Positions 44,580 through 56,383 of a stretch of 64,000 bases of DNA are shown here, piece after piece; position 1 is the first letter of the stretch; each line of letters begins with the position of its first letter. The position numbers were made by a program, and so were the translations under genes. The DNA comes from Multifurca ochricompacta (Eukaryota; Basidiomycota; Agaricomycetes; Russulales; Russulaceae): contig WTXG01000001.1 in NCBI GenBank assembly GCA_022496185.1, positions 744,001 through 808,000 on the forward strand, in the 5' to 3' direction. The notes under the pieces were generated by a model that made no database searches, was not told the DNA's origin, and saw nothing but the letters and a program-made list of their open reading frames with translations.

Positions 44580-47538
44580 ATGGTAAACCTTGCCTTGTCT
44601 CTCCTTTACTTTGCCAACCTGGCCCTCTGTCTTCCACTCGGAACCTTTTCCACACTTTCTACTGCATCCCTTTTGCCTTCGTCTACCCTCGTTCGTTCTA
44701 CCCCTCCTTCATTGACCTCATCTACACCTACAACAACGGCCCTCCCATCTTTGTCCTATACTTCCAATATCTCAAAAGTCATTAGCCAATCTGAACAATC
44801 GACGTCCTCTCTTTCCCGTTCGACTTCCACCTCTCTGAATGTATCCTCTACTTCAACACTTTCCCCCACTACATCTTCATCACCGACTACTCCTGTTTCC
44901 CCTGTGAGTTCGCAAGACTCACAGGATATGCAAACTGTGTTTCAACGAAGACTCGATTTTATCATTGCCTCCGCTACCCAGGTATCCCACATCGCTTCAT
45001 GGCAAGTCAACCCCACTATGTACGCACCTTACTCACCTAAATCTCGCCGCCCGTCAGGCTGCAGACATTGGGGTCTGATGGCAGCTGGCCAGCGTCCGAG
45101 ATTAATTATACCACGGGTTGTCCCGCACAACGCGCCAACTGGCCGGCCGGCAATCACTGGGCCCGCATCTGTACGTATACTCCAAATTGGATATGTATGG
45201 TTCTCAGCCCGTGACATTACGCAGTGACGTTGAGCGCTGCTTGGCACGGTGGACTTGGTGGTGCTGAACAATATGCTGGCAGCTTGGCCGTCGCGAGTGC
45301 CATATCCTCTGCGATGAATTTCTGGTTTTCACAGGACTTCACCGTGCCTGGCTGTTTAGATCAGGGTGGCACCAGCGTTTGCCCATGCGGCACTCCTGGC
45401 TTCTGGAATACCAACTGGTTCTCGAATGTGAGTGACTCTGGGTCCTCTAAGCCAACCTCTCTCGTTGCAAACCACGTGTATAGGTCATACTCGTTCCTAA
45501 ATTAGTCGGCGAGAGCTGTTTGTTGTTCAACACCTCGCTCACCCCAGCACAATTCAACAGTTGCACTACCATTACGACGCGAGCGTATGACACTTTCTAC
45601 CAAGGGAAAAGCTTCCTCACTGGTGCCAATATTTTGGACGTAGCGAAGATTGGAATAGATCTCGCCTTACTGAGCTCGAATGCAAGTCTTATCACCGAGG
45701 CCTATGGCCGAATAAATGCCGAGATTGTTATCGAGCCCGGGGTAATGGTCGATGGAATTAAGCCGGATGGAAGTTTCGGTCAACACGGCGGTCTTCTCTA
45801 CAATGGCAACTACGGCAAGGATTAGTTAGTTCAGCTATTGCACCTGATCCTTCAAGCTTGCTAAACTCGCACTAGTTCCAATGACGTTCTTGAGCTTCAA
45901 ATCGACGCTGCCGGCACCCAGTATTCAGCTGACATCACGTCTCGAGGTGCTTTCGAGACTCTGATTGATGGCGACCAATGGATGGTCTACCTGAACGTGG
46001 AGACCAGTGTACTTCATTGGGACTTTGTGGGTTTGTGACTTCTCTACCCGTTGCATAGATTAAAGGCACACACAGAGCGTTCTCCCTCGGTTCATCTCCT
46101 TCCCTGTCATCGATGCTCAGTGCGCGGACTCGCTTAACCTTGTCGGGACTACTGCTAACACGCCCTTCTCAGAGCCACGGCCAATTTGAACATCAATATT
46201 TCAGAGATTTTACAACTGGGGGAGCTTTGGGATTCGTCCACTATGGTTGATATGTATAACAACCTTGTCGAGCCTACGAAGGATGCAAATGTGGGGGAGC
46301 TCATTGGCAACAGGAATTTTATAATAACGATTACATGGTAGGTAGCAGCTCGAACTTGCAAATCACCCGTTCTGAAACTTCCCCAGGTCCAGCGTGGTCA
46401 CGGCTATGTCTCTACACTGAAAATGTATTCCACGCGGACGAAGAACACGGAGTGCGTTAACTCGCAGAACGTATGTGTCTCGAGTCTCGGTCAACATTTC
46501 TGACAACTGACTCTTATATGCTAGCCGTTCGGCTTCCATCTCGCAGACGGTACGCTTTACACCTATCTGCAAGGGGACGAGTACGAGGACATTTCCGCGG
46601 CTTGGGATTGGAATCTCATCCCTGGTACCACTATCGATTATGGTGCCACACCACTTGATTGCGCACATGCAAGCTGGACAGGACTTGAGTCGTTCGTTGG
46701 TGGGGTTTCGAATGGCAAAACTGGTGTCGCGGCCATGCAATACCTTAATCCACTTACCCAAGCATTTAGCTGGCAGAAGGCGTGGTTCTTCCTTGATGAC
46801 GATACCCAATACGTCATGATCGCCAACCTCATTTCCAACACCAATGCGTCAATTTATTCCGTTTTGGACCAGAAACGACACTCAGGAAACATCTATGTCG
46901 ACGACGACGTTTTTAATGCGCCTGGAAACCAAACGTTCAATTGCACGGTGTCATCCCTCTGGCACAGAAATGTTGGTTACCTTTTTGACTCTGATTCAAC
47001 CGTACTCTCTTTGTCCGTTGGCGAGCGAACGGGCGCATGGTCTACGATAGGCACGTCAGCGCAACCGCCAGAGACTGTTGATCTCTTCGCGGCATGGATC
47101 GAGCATCAGGACCTTACGCAACCCGTCTCGTATACCATCTTCCCAGGGACTACGTTTGACAGCTTCCGGAGAAAGAGCGAGGAGCGCGATATCATCCCGC
47201 TTCAGAACGATGCCTACATCTCTGCGATTTTCGATGCGGACTACGACACTATCTCTGCAGTTTTCTGGGATATATCTGGGGGTACTCTTCTTTTTGAGTG
47301 TGAACCTTCTTTCAATCTCGGACCCGCAAGCATTACCGTCAGTGGGAACGTGGCACTTATACTCAACTTCCGCGCTGGAACTCTTACCGTTTCGGACCCT
47401 TCACAATCACTCACTAGCGTGGATGTCCAAGTGAATGGAATCACGACCACGCCTTTAATATTCACCGTGGATTTACCTTCTGGCCCAGGAGGGTTTGCAG
47501 GGATTAGTGTTACACAGCAGTTTTCGTACTTTGCTTGA
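44580..47538 (+). CDS. Secreted polysaccharide lyase family 8 (hyaluronate/chondroitin/xanthan lyase type)
   Basis: Extracellular lyase that cleaves uronic-acid polysaccharides by beta-elimination. Start MVNLALSLLYFANLALCLPL is a signal peptide, followed by ~85 residues of almost only Ser/Thr/Pro (mucin-like, likely O-glycosylated). The alpha/alpha toroid starts around VFQRRLDFIIASATQ, then LQTLGSDGSWPASEINYTTG, FWNTNWFSNVILVPKLVG (catalytic Asn region), KPDGSFGQHGGLLYNGNYGK (catalytic His and Tyr), RGHGYVSTLKMYSTRTKNTE and FGFHLADGTLYTYLQGDEYE. A C-terminal beta-sandwich ends TQQFSYFA. One intron has a GC donor (45002-45003). The T-run 46317-46320 lacks one base: with it NRNFYNNDYM leads into VQRGHGY. 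Exact substrate unknown. Confidence 0.88.
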
Positions 47539-47653
47539 TGATAACTTTCAAAATGATAACACTGAGCAATGAGTATACGATGCAGGTGGGATACGTGGAC
47601 CTCAAAAGCGTCCCAATTTTCCACTGAAAGACAAGCACAATACAATACACAGG

Positions 47654-48596
47654 TTAAAAACCAGCAGCGGACTGCTCATAGCCGCCCTGGTCATATGATT
47701 CCGGTGGCTGCTGATAAGCCGATTCATCTGGTATCGGCGCTGCTTGGGGAATAGCAGGCTCGCGTTGCTCTGATGTGGGCTCACCAATGATCTTGTCCAC
47801 AGGGGGCTCGAGGATGGTGACCGAGTCAGGCAGAGGCTTCCGAGGACCGAGTTGTCCTTCAGGATCGTAACCTTTCATGCTAAGAACGATAGTCAGATAC
47901 TTCTCCATCTCAAGAAAAACTGTACGTGCATCTTGACCTTGATACCAAGAACACCTTGGCGAAGGAGTACATGGCGGACAGCGTAGTCAACAAAATCGCG
48001 GGCAGGTTGACCCGAATGGATCATGAACCCGTCGGTGAATTTCATCGACTTGGCACGGGCGGCACGGAGCTTTCCAGACACGATGACCTCACAGCCCTTA
48101 GCCCCAGACTCCATGACAAACCGAAGCACACCATAACACGCACTGTAAACCAAATCAGTACTATGAGTGACACTTGGAAAAGTCTCAACTTCACCGGCGA
48201 ATGGCGAGGCCGCCCAGGAGCTTGTACCGCAAGCTTTCACATTGCGCAACGGCAGAGAGACCACGGGTTTGCACCTTCTCAGCATAGAGTTCGAGAGTGT
48301 TCTCAGGGAATTTGAAGCGTTTTTGGACGAGAGCAGTAAGCTCGCGAATACGACGACCCTTCTCACCCAGGACTTCTTGAGTATGTGTGGCGCGGATAAT
48401 AATCTAAAGTACAGGTTTAAGTGGCAGCCTTCTACACATAGCAGAGGGTACGAACTTCTGTACGGGCATGGGTGACACGGACATCGCAACCAGAATAGCC
48501 TTCTTCAGAAAGCTCGCGGGTGAAAAACTCGTTTAGCTCGGCACGAAAAACACCATCCGCGACGAACTTGCGCTTTTTGCTGATTTGAGCAGACAT
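47654..48596 (-). CDS. RPS3: 40S ribosomal protein uS3
   Basis: Small-subunit protein at the mRNA entry tunnel. Start at 48596: [20 protein letters not shown]; then [135 protein letters not shown] and [20 protein letters not shown]. The tail after position ~220 is Gln/Pro/Glu-rich ([20 protein letters not shown]). The intron after KVK has a GC donor (47928-47927). Several introns, all in phase. Confidence 0.96.
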
Positions 48597-49917
48597 GTTG
48601 ATAAATTAAGACTACGAAGCAGATTGCATTAGCATTCGCCATATCATCCTAACGCAAGAGCCAGCATCCAGCTCAAAGCAATACAATCCGAACGGTTTTC
48701 ATGATAAAGAACCACAGTAGATTGGTACACAGACTGATAACAACACACCTTTTTTCTCTTGAAGGGGGTGGAGGTTGTTCTGAGCGTCGCTGGCTGGTTA
48801 AACTGTCAAGTCGATGACCACTGCTCTGTCAGTCGGCGTTCGGCGTCCTGCTTCGGCCACAGCCACCCAGCTGAGTTTAAATAACCTTTGTTAAAAGTTC
48901 AAGCCGTTCTGTTAATTGTCCGTGTCGGTTTTCATTTTTTCTTTCTTTAACATAACACCCTTTATTGCTGTGGAGCGGTAGGTGAGTATCAGCGTTGTTT
49001 GTTTGTCGTGTTCGTCGGCTATGAAGAGCGTTGTCTTTCAACCACCACTGGCACCTCTTAGTCGATTTTGACCGTATTGGATGATGGCCTAACCGCTGCC
49101 ATTCTATGCGCGTCACTGACATGAATGACCTTCTGAGCCCTTTGTCCTTCTGTAATCAAAACGATGAGCTATCTGACCCTTTGTGCCTAGGCTTGCTCGT
49201 TCATTTCCTGTCCTAATTTTAGGAATTTGGAACACTATTTGCAATCATGTAATGTCGCCAGTGCTGCTATCCTATTCCAAGGAATGATCACTTTTTCTTC
49301 CATATCTGCTCGTACGGCCTGTTGCACTATCTACTCGGTTAGCAGTTTGGCACCCCTTGAGACAAACATATTGGTAGAACAGTAGGCTTTAGGCTTTGAA
49401 GCCATCCTTTGTGTCTTTGTCACCTGCGCAGTGTTAAATTTACTCTGCTGCCTCTACACTGCCAAAGCCGTGGGATTCATTTTCATTTCCTGGTGTGAAC
49501 TTCTCTGGGACCTCTCTACTCTCCATCTGGTGGAATCGAAAGGTGGCTACACCTCATATATTCGGTTCTGGCGATTTGATCAGTGATGTTTAGTCCCGTT
49601 CTGAGGAAAACGGCTGTTGGGCATTATGTAAGGAGTAGTGACAGATTCGACATCATTCACCGGCACCGTTCGTGTCCTCATAAGTGCGTGCCCCGCAGCG
49701 GCATATCTTGCACACTTGCATACTGACATACATACTTTGAGTAACACTTTCTCACATATTTGTTTGGCGACAAAGACCAGCACAAGAGGACAACACCAAC
49801 ATGGGGTGGATTATAAGGGGGACATGGTATTGTAATTATCACATATTATTTACCCGTGTGTGGTGGAACTGTGATCAACGCACACGCACACGTAGTTCTG
49901 AGGGCCCAGAGCGATGC
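48597..49917. other. 1.3-kb region without a supported gene
   Basis: Left end must hold the RPS3 promoter. The only longer open stretches on the plus strand are 49191-49382 (64 codons) and a hydrophobic one around 49395-49560 (AILCVFVTCAVLNLLCCLYT). No start, splice pattern or family ties them together, so no gene is called. Confidence 0.5.
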
Positions 49918-51611
49918 TCATGAGCGCCGCTCATTGACAAATATTCCAGCAGCACCCAGCCCACTCCCAACACACATGCTCGTACAGAGAAAATCCCCAT
50001 TTCGTCTACGCAATTCTTCCAAGCCGGTGACAACTTGGCGAACGCCAGCTTAACGATAACATGAGTGAGCAGATACCAGGGTACTGGCGGTAGATTACGC
50101 ACTCATGCCCAATGGGTGGGTCAAAGCGATGGAGCCGCCGCTGAAGAAGTGAAACATGATAGAAATTATATCTCATAAAAAAGCAGGCCACAACTTACTT
50201 TGGATTTATCCTATCCATAGGTATCATTAATTGTTCAGCACAGTAAGCAAACTGCGATGCGAATGCTTCATTGATCTAGTGCAGCCCTTGCTTGATGACA
50301 GACCATCCGAGTAATAGAGACAAAGGCCCGTACCTCGTAGACGTCGATATCTTGTTGATTCAGTCCGGTCTGTTCGAGAACTTTGGGAATGGCATAGATG
50401 GGAGCAATCCCCATATGGCGCGGTTCAACACCGACGATGGCGGTGCCTACAAACTTGGCGAGAATGTCGAAGCCCTCCGCCTCGGCGCGGGCACGCGTCG
50501 TCAGAATGCACAAAGCTGCCCCATCACCCACGCCACTGGCATTCCCAGCCGTGGTTGATGCGCTGCCCCACTCGGGAAACGAAGGTTTAAGCGCGGCAAG
50601 TCCCTCCGCACTGACGTTCGATCGAATGGTGTCGTCCACAGACACCACATTGCCACGGATCTCATGGGGATAATCTCTTCGGCAAAGATACCACCCGACA
50701 GTGCCTGTAAAACATTTGCTTAATCTCCGTATGGCGAGGATGTAACGAAGAAGAGGTACCTTTACCGCGCGTGTGTGGGAAGTGAGCGCATATTCGTCCT
50801 GCTTTTGTCGAGAGATGTCGTATGTTTGGGCAACCATTTCCGACGTCCACCCCATGGGCTACGCAGAAACATCAGCTGAAACGCTGTTGAGATCCGGCTT
50901 AAAGGCGGCGCACCTGTATGCAGTCGCGTGCTTGTGGGTTTGCGCTGACAGCGTCTGCCACTACGGGAGTAGGGCGAGGGCTGGATGAACAACAACATCA
51001 GACTAACTGGATAAAAGCGACTACAGAGTCAACTGACTTGAGCGACATGCTTTCCGCACCGACAGCCACCCCGAGTGATATCTCCCCTACTCGAATGCTG
51101 TGGCTATATTCCGAACTGCCATAAGCCCAGAGGAGCAAAGTCGATTGACCGTCGAGATTGGGACGCTTTCGGGAATCCCAGCGGCCAGTGCAGCAGCACG
51201 AGAAACATATAAAGGCGATGGTGGATGACAAGTCCCTTCACAGTCTTTTATTACGACACTTGCACAATCTCATGACAGCGCACATATCCATACCTACACA
51301 AATGTCATCAATTGACGCCGGGTTTAATTTGGTCTTATCCAAAGTAGCCTGAGTGCATGAGATGATCAATACAACATAAACGGATCAGCAAAGTGCACGT
51401 TGCACACTTTGAATAGCGCATGAAGGAGTTCATCGACGGGGACATCTTTGAACTGTCCCTTCTTCGCCCTGCCCATCGCAGTACGTTTCGCGAAGGTAAT
51501 GACCACATCGTCATCTCTCCTCTGCAATAACTGTGCGCGGCCAGAACTTGAAGCCACAGTCGATGCTGTCCTGTGTATGGTTTTAAACGGTAGAGATGTG
51601 AGTCTGAACAT
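49918..51611 (-). CDS. POT1: 3-ketoacyl-CoA thiolase (POT1/ACAA1 type)
   Basis: Last enzyme of beta-oxidation. Start at 51611, MFRLTSLPFKTIHRTASTVA, then DDVVITFAKRTAMGRAKKGQ, VDELLHALFKATLDKTKLNP, NRLCSSGLMAVRNIATA (active Cys), VGEISLGVAVGAESMSLNPR, MGWTSEMVAQTYDISRQKQD, LSGGIFAEEIIP, VVSVDDTIRSNVSAEGLAAL, TTAGNASGVGDGAA, INEAFASQFAYCAEQ, NPNGGSIALTHPLGMTGVRQ (catalytic His) and TSMCVGSGLGAAGIFVNERR. Two sites need one additional base: 51094-51098 (IATA-IRVGE) and GGGG 50666-50669 (IIP-HEIRGNVV). The N-terminus matches only half of a PTS2 and the C-terminus is not SKL-like. Confidence 0.9.
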
Positions 51612-51958
51612 GATATTGTTGGGGGGAAAAGGGGAAAAGTGAGGCAGAATTACTACATCCTCATAATAATAATATAATATAAGCTCCCGGCTAGCGCTCT
51701 CGGACAAGCTCGGACACGGATGGAACCTGGCTCATCGTTGAGGCATTGAATTGAGGCTTCTCCTCTTGCTCGCGGTATATATTTCAATCATGCGCCTATA
51801 TATGTGAGTACACTACTAACCGTGGCAAAAACCCGTGTAAGATAATATCGAATGTGTGAGGGTATCCTTGAATAGCAACAACGCTGGGAGAGACACTGAA
51901 TATAAATGGCGTGGTGGGCTTGCATGGACTACAGAACGATGCCAAATGATTTTTTTTA
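51612..51958. other. Intergenic region thiolase / RasGEF
   Basis: Thiolase promoter and RasGEF 3' flank. Nothing further recognised. Confidence 0.5.
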
Positions 51959-54900
51959 TCACACCCAGAACATCAGCTTGCGGATAAGTGCCGCGTCTCT
52001 GTTCGGCCTGTCTGGGTAATCACGAGACATGGTGCGCGGGAGGTACGGGCGGTCATTGACTTCGTCGCCTTCCGGTGGAGGAGCGATCCGTGACAGTTGC
52101 ATCTTACGCAAAAACAGTTCATCATCCTGAACATTAGATATACACAAGCTCACCTCGCTATCCATAATTGCGACGTTCAGAATCCCGCGTAACTCCAGGC
52201 GCTCCTCAAACGAATAACCATCTTCCAAGTTGCGGCACCGCAGCTGGTATTGCTTAACGAGGTGCACGAACTTGCCCATCATGTTGAACTTCGCCCAGTG
52301 GACTTTTGAGGGATCTTCCGAATGAAAATCCCCATTGCCAACATGAGCCCGAATGAGGTCAGACAGATGCACCTCCCTAACGCCCGTGAGTCAAAAGAAC
52401 TAAATGAAAAAGGTTTCACTCACAAGGCAGGGATGCAAGGGCCTTTTGAGTTCCGGAGCGCCATCCGGTAAGAGCGATGTGAGCCAGTTGAATTGAATAA
52501 CAATTCCCAAGACTGAAGGTGTTTATGCAACTTTGGATTATTCTCTTGGAACTTTGCGATGGTTGGATCCCCAGGATAGGTTGCATTGTTGATCCCAGCT
52601 ACGAATGCACGCAATGCCGAGTAGTTATTGAGAGCTCTCAGCTTCTCAGCAACCTCAACCAGCTTCTCAATTTGTTTGCCCTGTTTTTAGGCTTGTCGTG
52701 GCACAAGATCAAGGAAACAACCCTGTTACCGTGCTCAACAAAGTGGTCAGTGTCGTGGTAATCAGAAACGTACCAATCTGCCAAATGCTCGGACACCTCG
52801 TTAAAACGCGCAATAGAATCGCTCTCAGGATCCTTCTTGCCAGAAACTAGTACATGTTGTAACCAGTCCCGTGGCTGGGAAATAGGAACGAGATATGATT
52901 CGATGCCGCCACTGAACAATGAAAACAATCTCCCACCTCAATCAGCAGAAACAGATGTTTTCCAACTCTTGTAATCTCCTCGGCTACGTGTAGCGGTTCG
53001 CAACCACCTAACTTAGCCGACGTACTCAAAAGGTTTTTGAGGACTTCCTTCACGCCATCGACATGATCAGCCGTTATCGTCCCATTGCTTCGCGCACTAA
53101 GTGGAAGGCTGGATTTGCGTTCTCTGGTGGAGCTTGCCGGCTGCGATGGAGTCGAGCTCGCCTCTTCTGAGCGCTGGGTTTGAGATGAAGCAGCTTCTGG
53201 AATTGGGACGACGACGTCGTCGTCGTCTTCGGAGAAGCTATATAGGTCATCACTCTCAGCGGCGGGCTCGTCCACTTTCACGGCCCACGCAAAATCCTTG
53301 TCATGTAGAGGGCGTCCCTCGAGGAATGGTAGCAATTCAGATCCATAGTGGAGAAGATGGGTCTTGGTAACGATAGACTTGACCAATGCGTTTAGGGCGT
53401 CCGCGGCAGCCCCAACGGCAAAGTCATGGGGATAATCCTGTATCCAGACCTCCAAGAGATGACATATCCTGAGGAACGGTCCGTCAGTGAATGCCCCTCC
53501 GCAAGAATCCTTGCCATGCACACCTCATCTGAGCAAAAGAGGCAAACATGGGGTCATCAGAGCTTTGATCTAGTTGACGCATGCGCTTCTGCATAGCTAG
53601 AACAACGCTTCGAGGACTTGCGAATCGCCGATAGGTAAGCAAAAAATGTGAAATGAATCCCCAATCTGCAGTCAGGTAGTCAGTACCTCGTCAATCTATT
53701 GACGACCAATACTCACCGTCGCCACTAACGGCCAAGAAAAGGAGTTTATCAAGAAGCTCGTCTAGTGTCGCCCATGGTACATATCGACTGGTGCCCGGTA
53801 AAAACACTGCTTAGTGCTTAGTAATGAGGAATCAGACAGATAATCACCCGTCTCTTTCAGGTATGCCGGGGCGATCCTCCGGTATGTCATCAGTGGGCTC
53901 AGTGCTGTCGTTCAACCCGGAGAGTTCGGCTGCTGGAATATCTGTCTGCAGGAAAACAGCGTTGACACCAGACTTGACTTCCAAGTCCACGATATCCTGT
54001 GACATGTTGTGGTCAGATACCCGAGTTGCTGTCGCACCTGTAGTAGAGGCAAGCGAGTCGCCCATCGGTTGAGCATGTGCGGGAGATGTCGGGCCATGTA
54101 CGTGGGTAACGGGGTGTGTGTCGTGAGATTGCGGTGACTGAGAGAGGTCGGAAGACATATGCATGACGGCAACAGGCGTCGCCAGATCCGAGCGCGGTAT
54201 CTCCCAGGGTGGTGGTGTGGTAAGGACCTCCGGAGAAGCAGGGTTTTGATAGTCAATAGCATCGGCATGACTTGTACCTAGAAATGCAAACGAAGAATCA
54301 GAACCAGTAGACTCATCTCCGATACTGAGGTCAGCGAACGTCGGTTGTGGCTAATGGCTCTCAAAAGCCAGTCAAAAGCCAGGCGTAGCCGATTCTTTCC
54401 TGCCTCATCGGAAATTGTGACTTTAACAAGCCCAATATCCAACTTTGTCAACCGTTCGTGCACCATTTTTAGATCCAAAATGATATCAAGGTCGCACTTG
54501 CATGCGAAGGCAATTATGGGGAGCCTCGCTTCCCGGAATGCCGCTATCTAACGATTAGTTTTAAGCGTCACTGTAGAAAAAACTACAAACGTAAAGTGTC
54601 CTCCACCCCCGCAAAGGAATCCTTCCTTGACGCATCACAACATACAATCACACCGTCTAAGGGGGGCGCTCGCCTTGGCCACATGATGTGGCTAGATTCT
54701 AGACGTGCTTTGAGGATCGTAGCATCAACCTCGAGAACGTTAAGAAGTGCATCGGCACCCTGTTCGTCAGTAATCTTCCCCTCTCGAAGAGTATCTGATT
54801 TCGGACATATGATCAGGTACGTGTTTCGTTTGAACGGATTCGCATACCCACAGTGGAACAGGTCACCGTATTCTGGGCTGTCCGTAAGTGTCGAGGGCTC

Positions 54901-55854
54901 CATAAGCTTGTATGACTTTAAGCCCTTTGAGATAGCGGCGGACTTGCCGCAGCCTTTTTCTCCAACCACAGCAAGGGTGACCTTCGGGTAGGTGAATTTG
55001 ACGGAAGAAAGACAAAAAAAGAGACCGACCGATTGAAAGCCGATAGTACCACCGAAATCCGTGTTGGAGGTGCTGCTATTACTAGCATATTCGATACCAG
55101 TCATGTCCTCATGACTTTGTCGACTTGAAGGACTTGCTTTGGAAACACGATGTGAAAGGGTCCTGGCCATGGTGGGAGGCAGCCGAAGGGCATTGTCGTT
55201 ACTCTCGCTGGCGTTCACCGAGGTGGGGTTCGCGCTGTATAATTTAGATGGGAGGGGCAGCTCCCCTGGAGGAAGAGTAGGACGCAACTTCCCCTTCATT
55301 TTTGATACTGCTCTTTTCGCCGCAGTGGGGGATTGAGGTGTGTCACGTACAACCTCAATGTCAAATTCTTCCGGAATTGACGACCCATTTTCGTCTCCAG
55401 TGGAACTGATACTGGCACCACGACTGCGACCAGAGAGAGGAAAGGTAGGGTCACGAGGAAGGAAGGAAACTTGAGCGGAGTCAACTGGCTGAGGTTGCCA
55501 AGTGGACACAGTGGTAGAAGTAGCGATTGGTTTGTTCTGACGACTGATTATGTTGACAGGAGACGATCGGGAGTGACGGGAAAAAGAATCGACAGAGAAG
55601 GACTTGCGCAAGTTGGGAGAAAGAGGTGACGCGTTAGTAGGGGAGGACTGAGTAGTATCGTTGCTTGATCCTGCAGGCTGACGATAAGGAGAAGGAGAGA
55701 GAGAATTGAAGGCATGAGGATGGAGACGTGAGTCTTCATCAGGTGGAGGTAGATGGTCGACAGAGACGCGAAGGGTAGATGTGTCAGGAATTTCAATAGG
55801 AGGCAGCGATGGGATATCTGGTAGACCAGCAGAACTATTGATAGATGTTGACAT
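51959..55854 (-). CDS. RasGEF (Cdc25 type) with N-terminal GTPase-like domain
   Basis: Ras exchange factor. Start MSTSINSSAGLPDIPSLPPI; ~270 disordered Ser/Pro residues; a Ras-like fold with P-loop VTLAVVGEKGCGKSAAISKG, PLDGVIVCCDASRKDS and LPIIAFACKCDLDIILDLK (degenerate NKxD); a low-complexity linker; RasGEF_N with YVPWATLDELLDKLLFLAVS, ISHFLLTYRRFASPRSVVLA, ICHLLEVWIQDYPHDF; an acidic/Ser linker; and the Cdc25 domain with EKLVEVAEKLRALNNYSALR, AFVAGINNATYPGDPTIAKF, VHLSDLIRAHVGNGDFHSED and VHWAKFNMMGKF, ending LIRKLMFWV. The plus-strand TTT 52671-52673 lacks a base: one more A on the coding strand turns RANKLRSW into RANKIEKLVE. A second, less certain problem lies at 53868-53871 (net +1). 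Confidence 0.87.
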
Positions 55855-55995
55855 GATGAAATTGCATGAGTGAGCGAGCGGGTGAGTGAGAATGAACCGA
55901 CGATAATTAATTTAAAGAAGACTCGAACTCGGCGACACTTGATGGAGACAGGAGAGACACAGGCAGGTAGAGGAGACAGGAAAGGCTCTCCGACA

Positions 55996-56038
55996 CACTG
56001 ACACTGACACTGACACTGACACTGACACTGACACTGAC
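55996..56038. repeat. ACACTG hexanucleotide repeat
   Basis: About seven perfect tandem ACACTG units. Confidence 0.9.
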
Positions 56039-56040
56039 GG

Positions 56041-56234
56041 GAGGATGAGAGAGGAGACGGAGACAGGAATAAGACGGGGACGGGAACAGGGACAGGGACA
56101 GGGACGGGGGACAGAGACAGAGACAGAGAGACAGAGAGAGACAGAGACAGAGAGACAGAGACAGAGCAGAGCAGGGCCGGACAGGGACAGGAACAGGGAC
56201 AGAGGGACAGAGAGGGACAGAGAGGGACAAGGTT
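56041..56234. repeat. Purine-rich GGGACA/ACAGAG minisatellite
   Basis: About 190 nt with very few pyrimidines, built from GGGACA and ACAGAG/AGAGAC units. Strong strand asymmetry. Confidence 0.85.
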
Positions 56235-56383
56235 ATTATGTCAGCTTAAGCTCAGGCTCTCACTCGACGACCTCAACTACGACACCGACACCGACACTAC
56301 ATTTTAATATAATGAATCGAGCTTGACAGTGACGAGTGTACAACGGCAACTCAACTTCTTCTAACACAACGTTACAATACACA

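Larger units (their letters stand above)
55855..56383. promoter_or_regulatory. Divergent promoter region RasGEF / MEMO1
   Basis: Between diverging starts; largely filled by two adjoining simple repeats (55996-56038 and 56041-56234). No specific element identified. Confidence 0.5.

Noticed and set aside
55907..56230. Minus-strand ORF of Ser-Val and Cys-Leu repeats
   Set aside because: Pure translation of the simple repeats in the promoter region; no start context or homologue.
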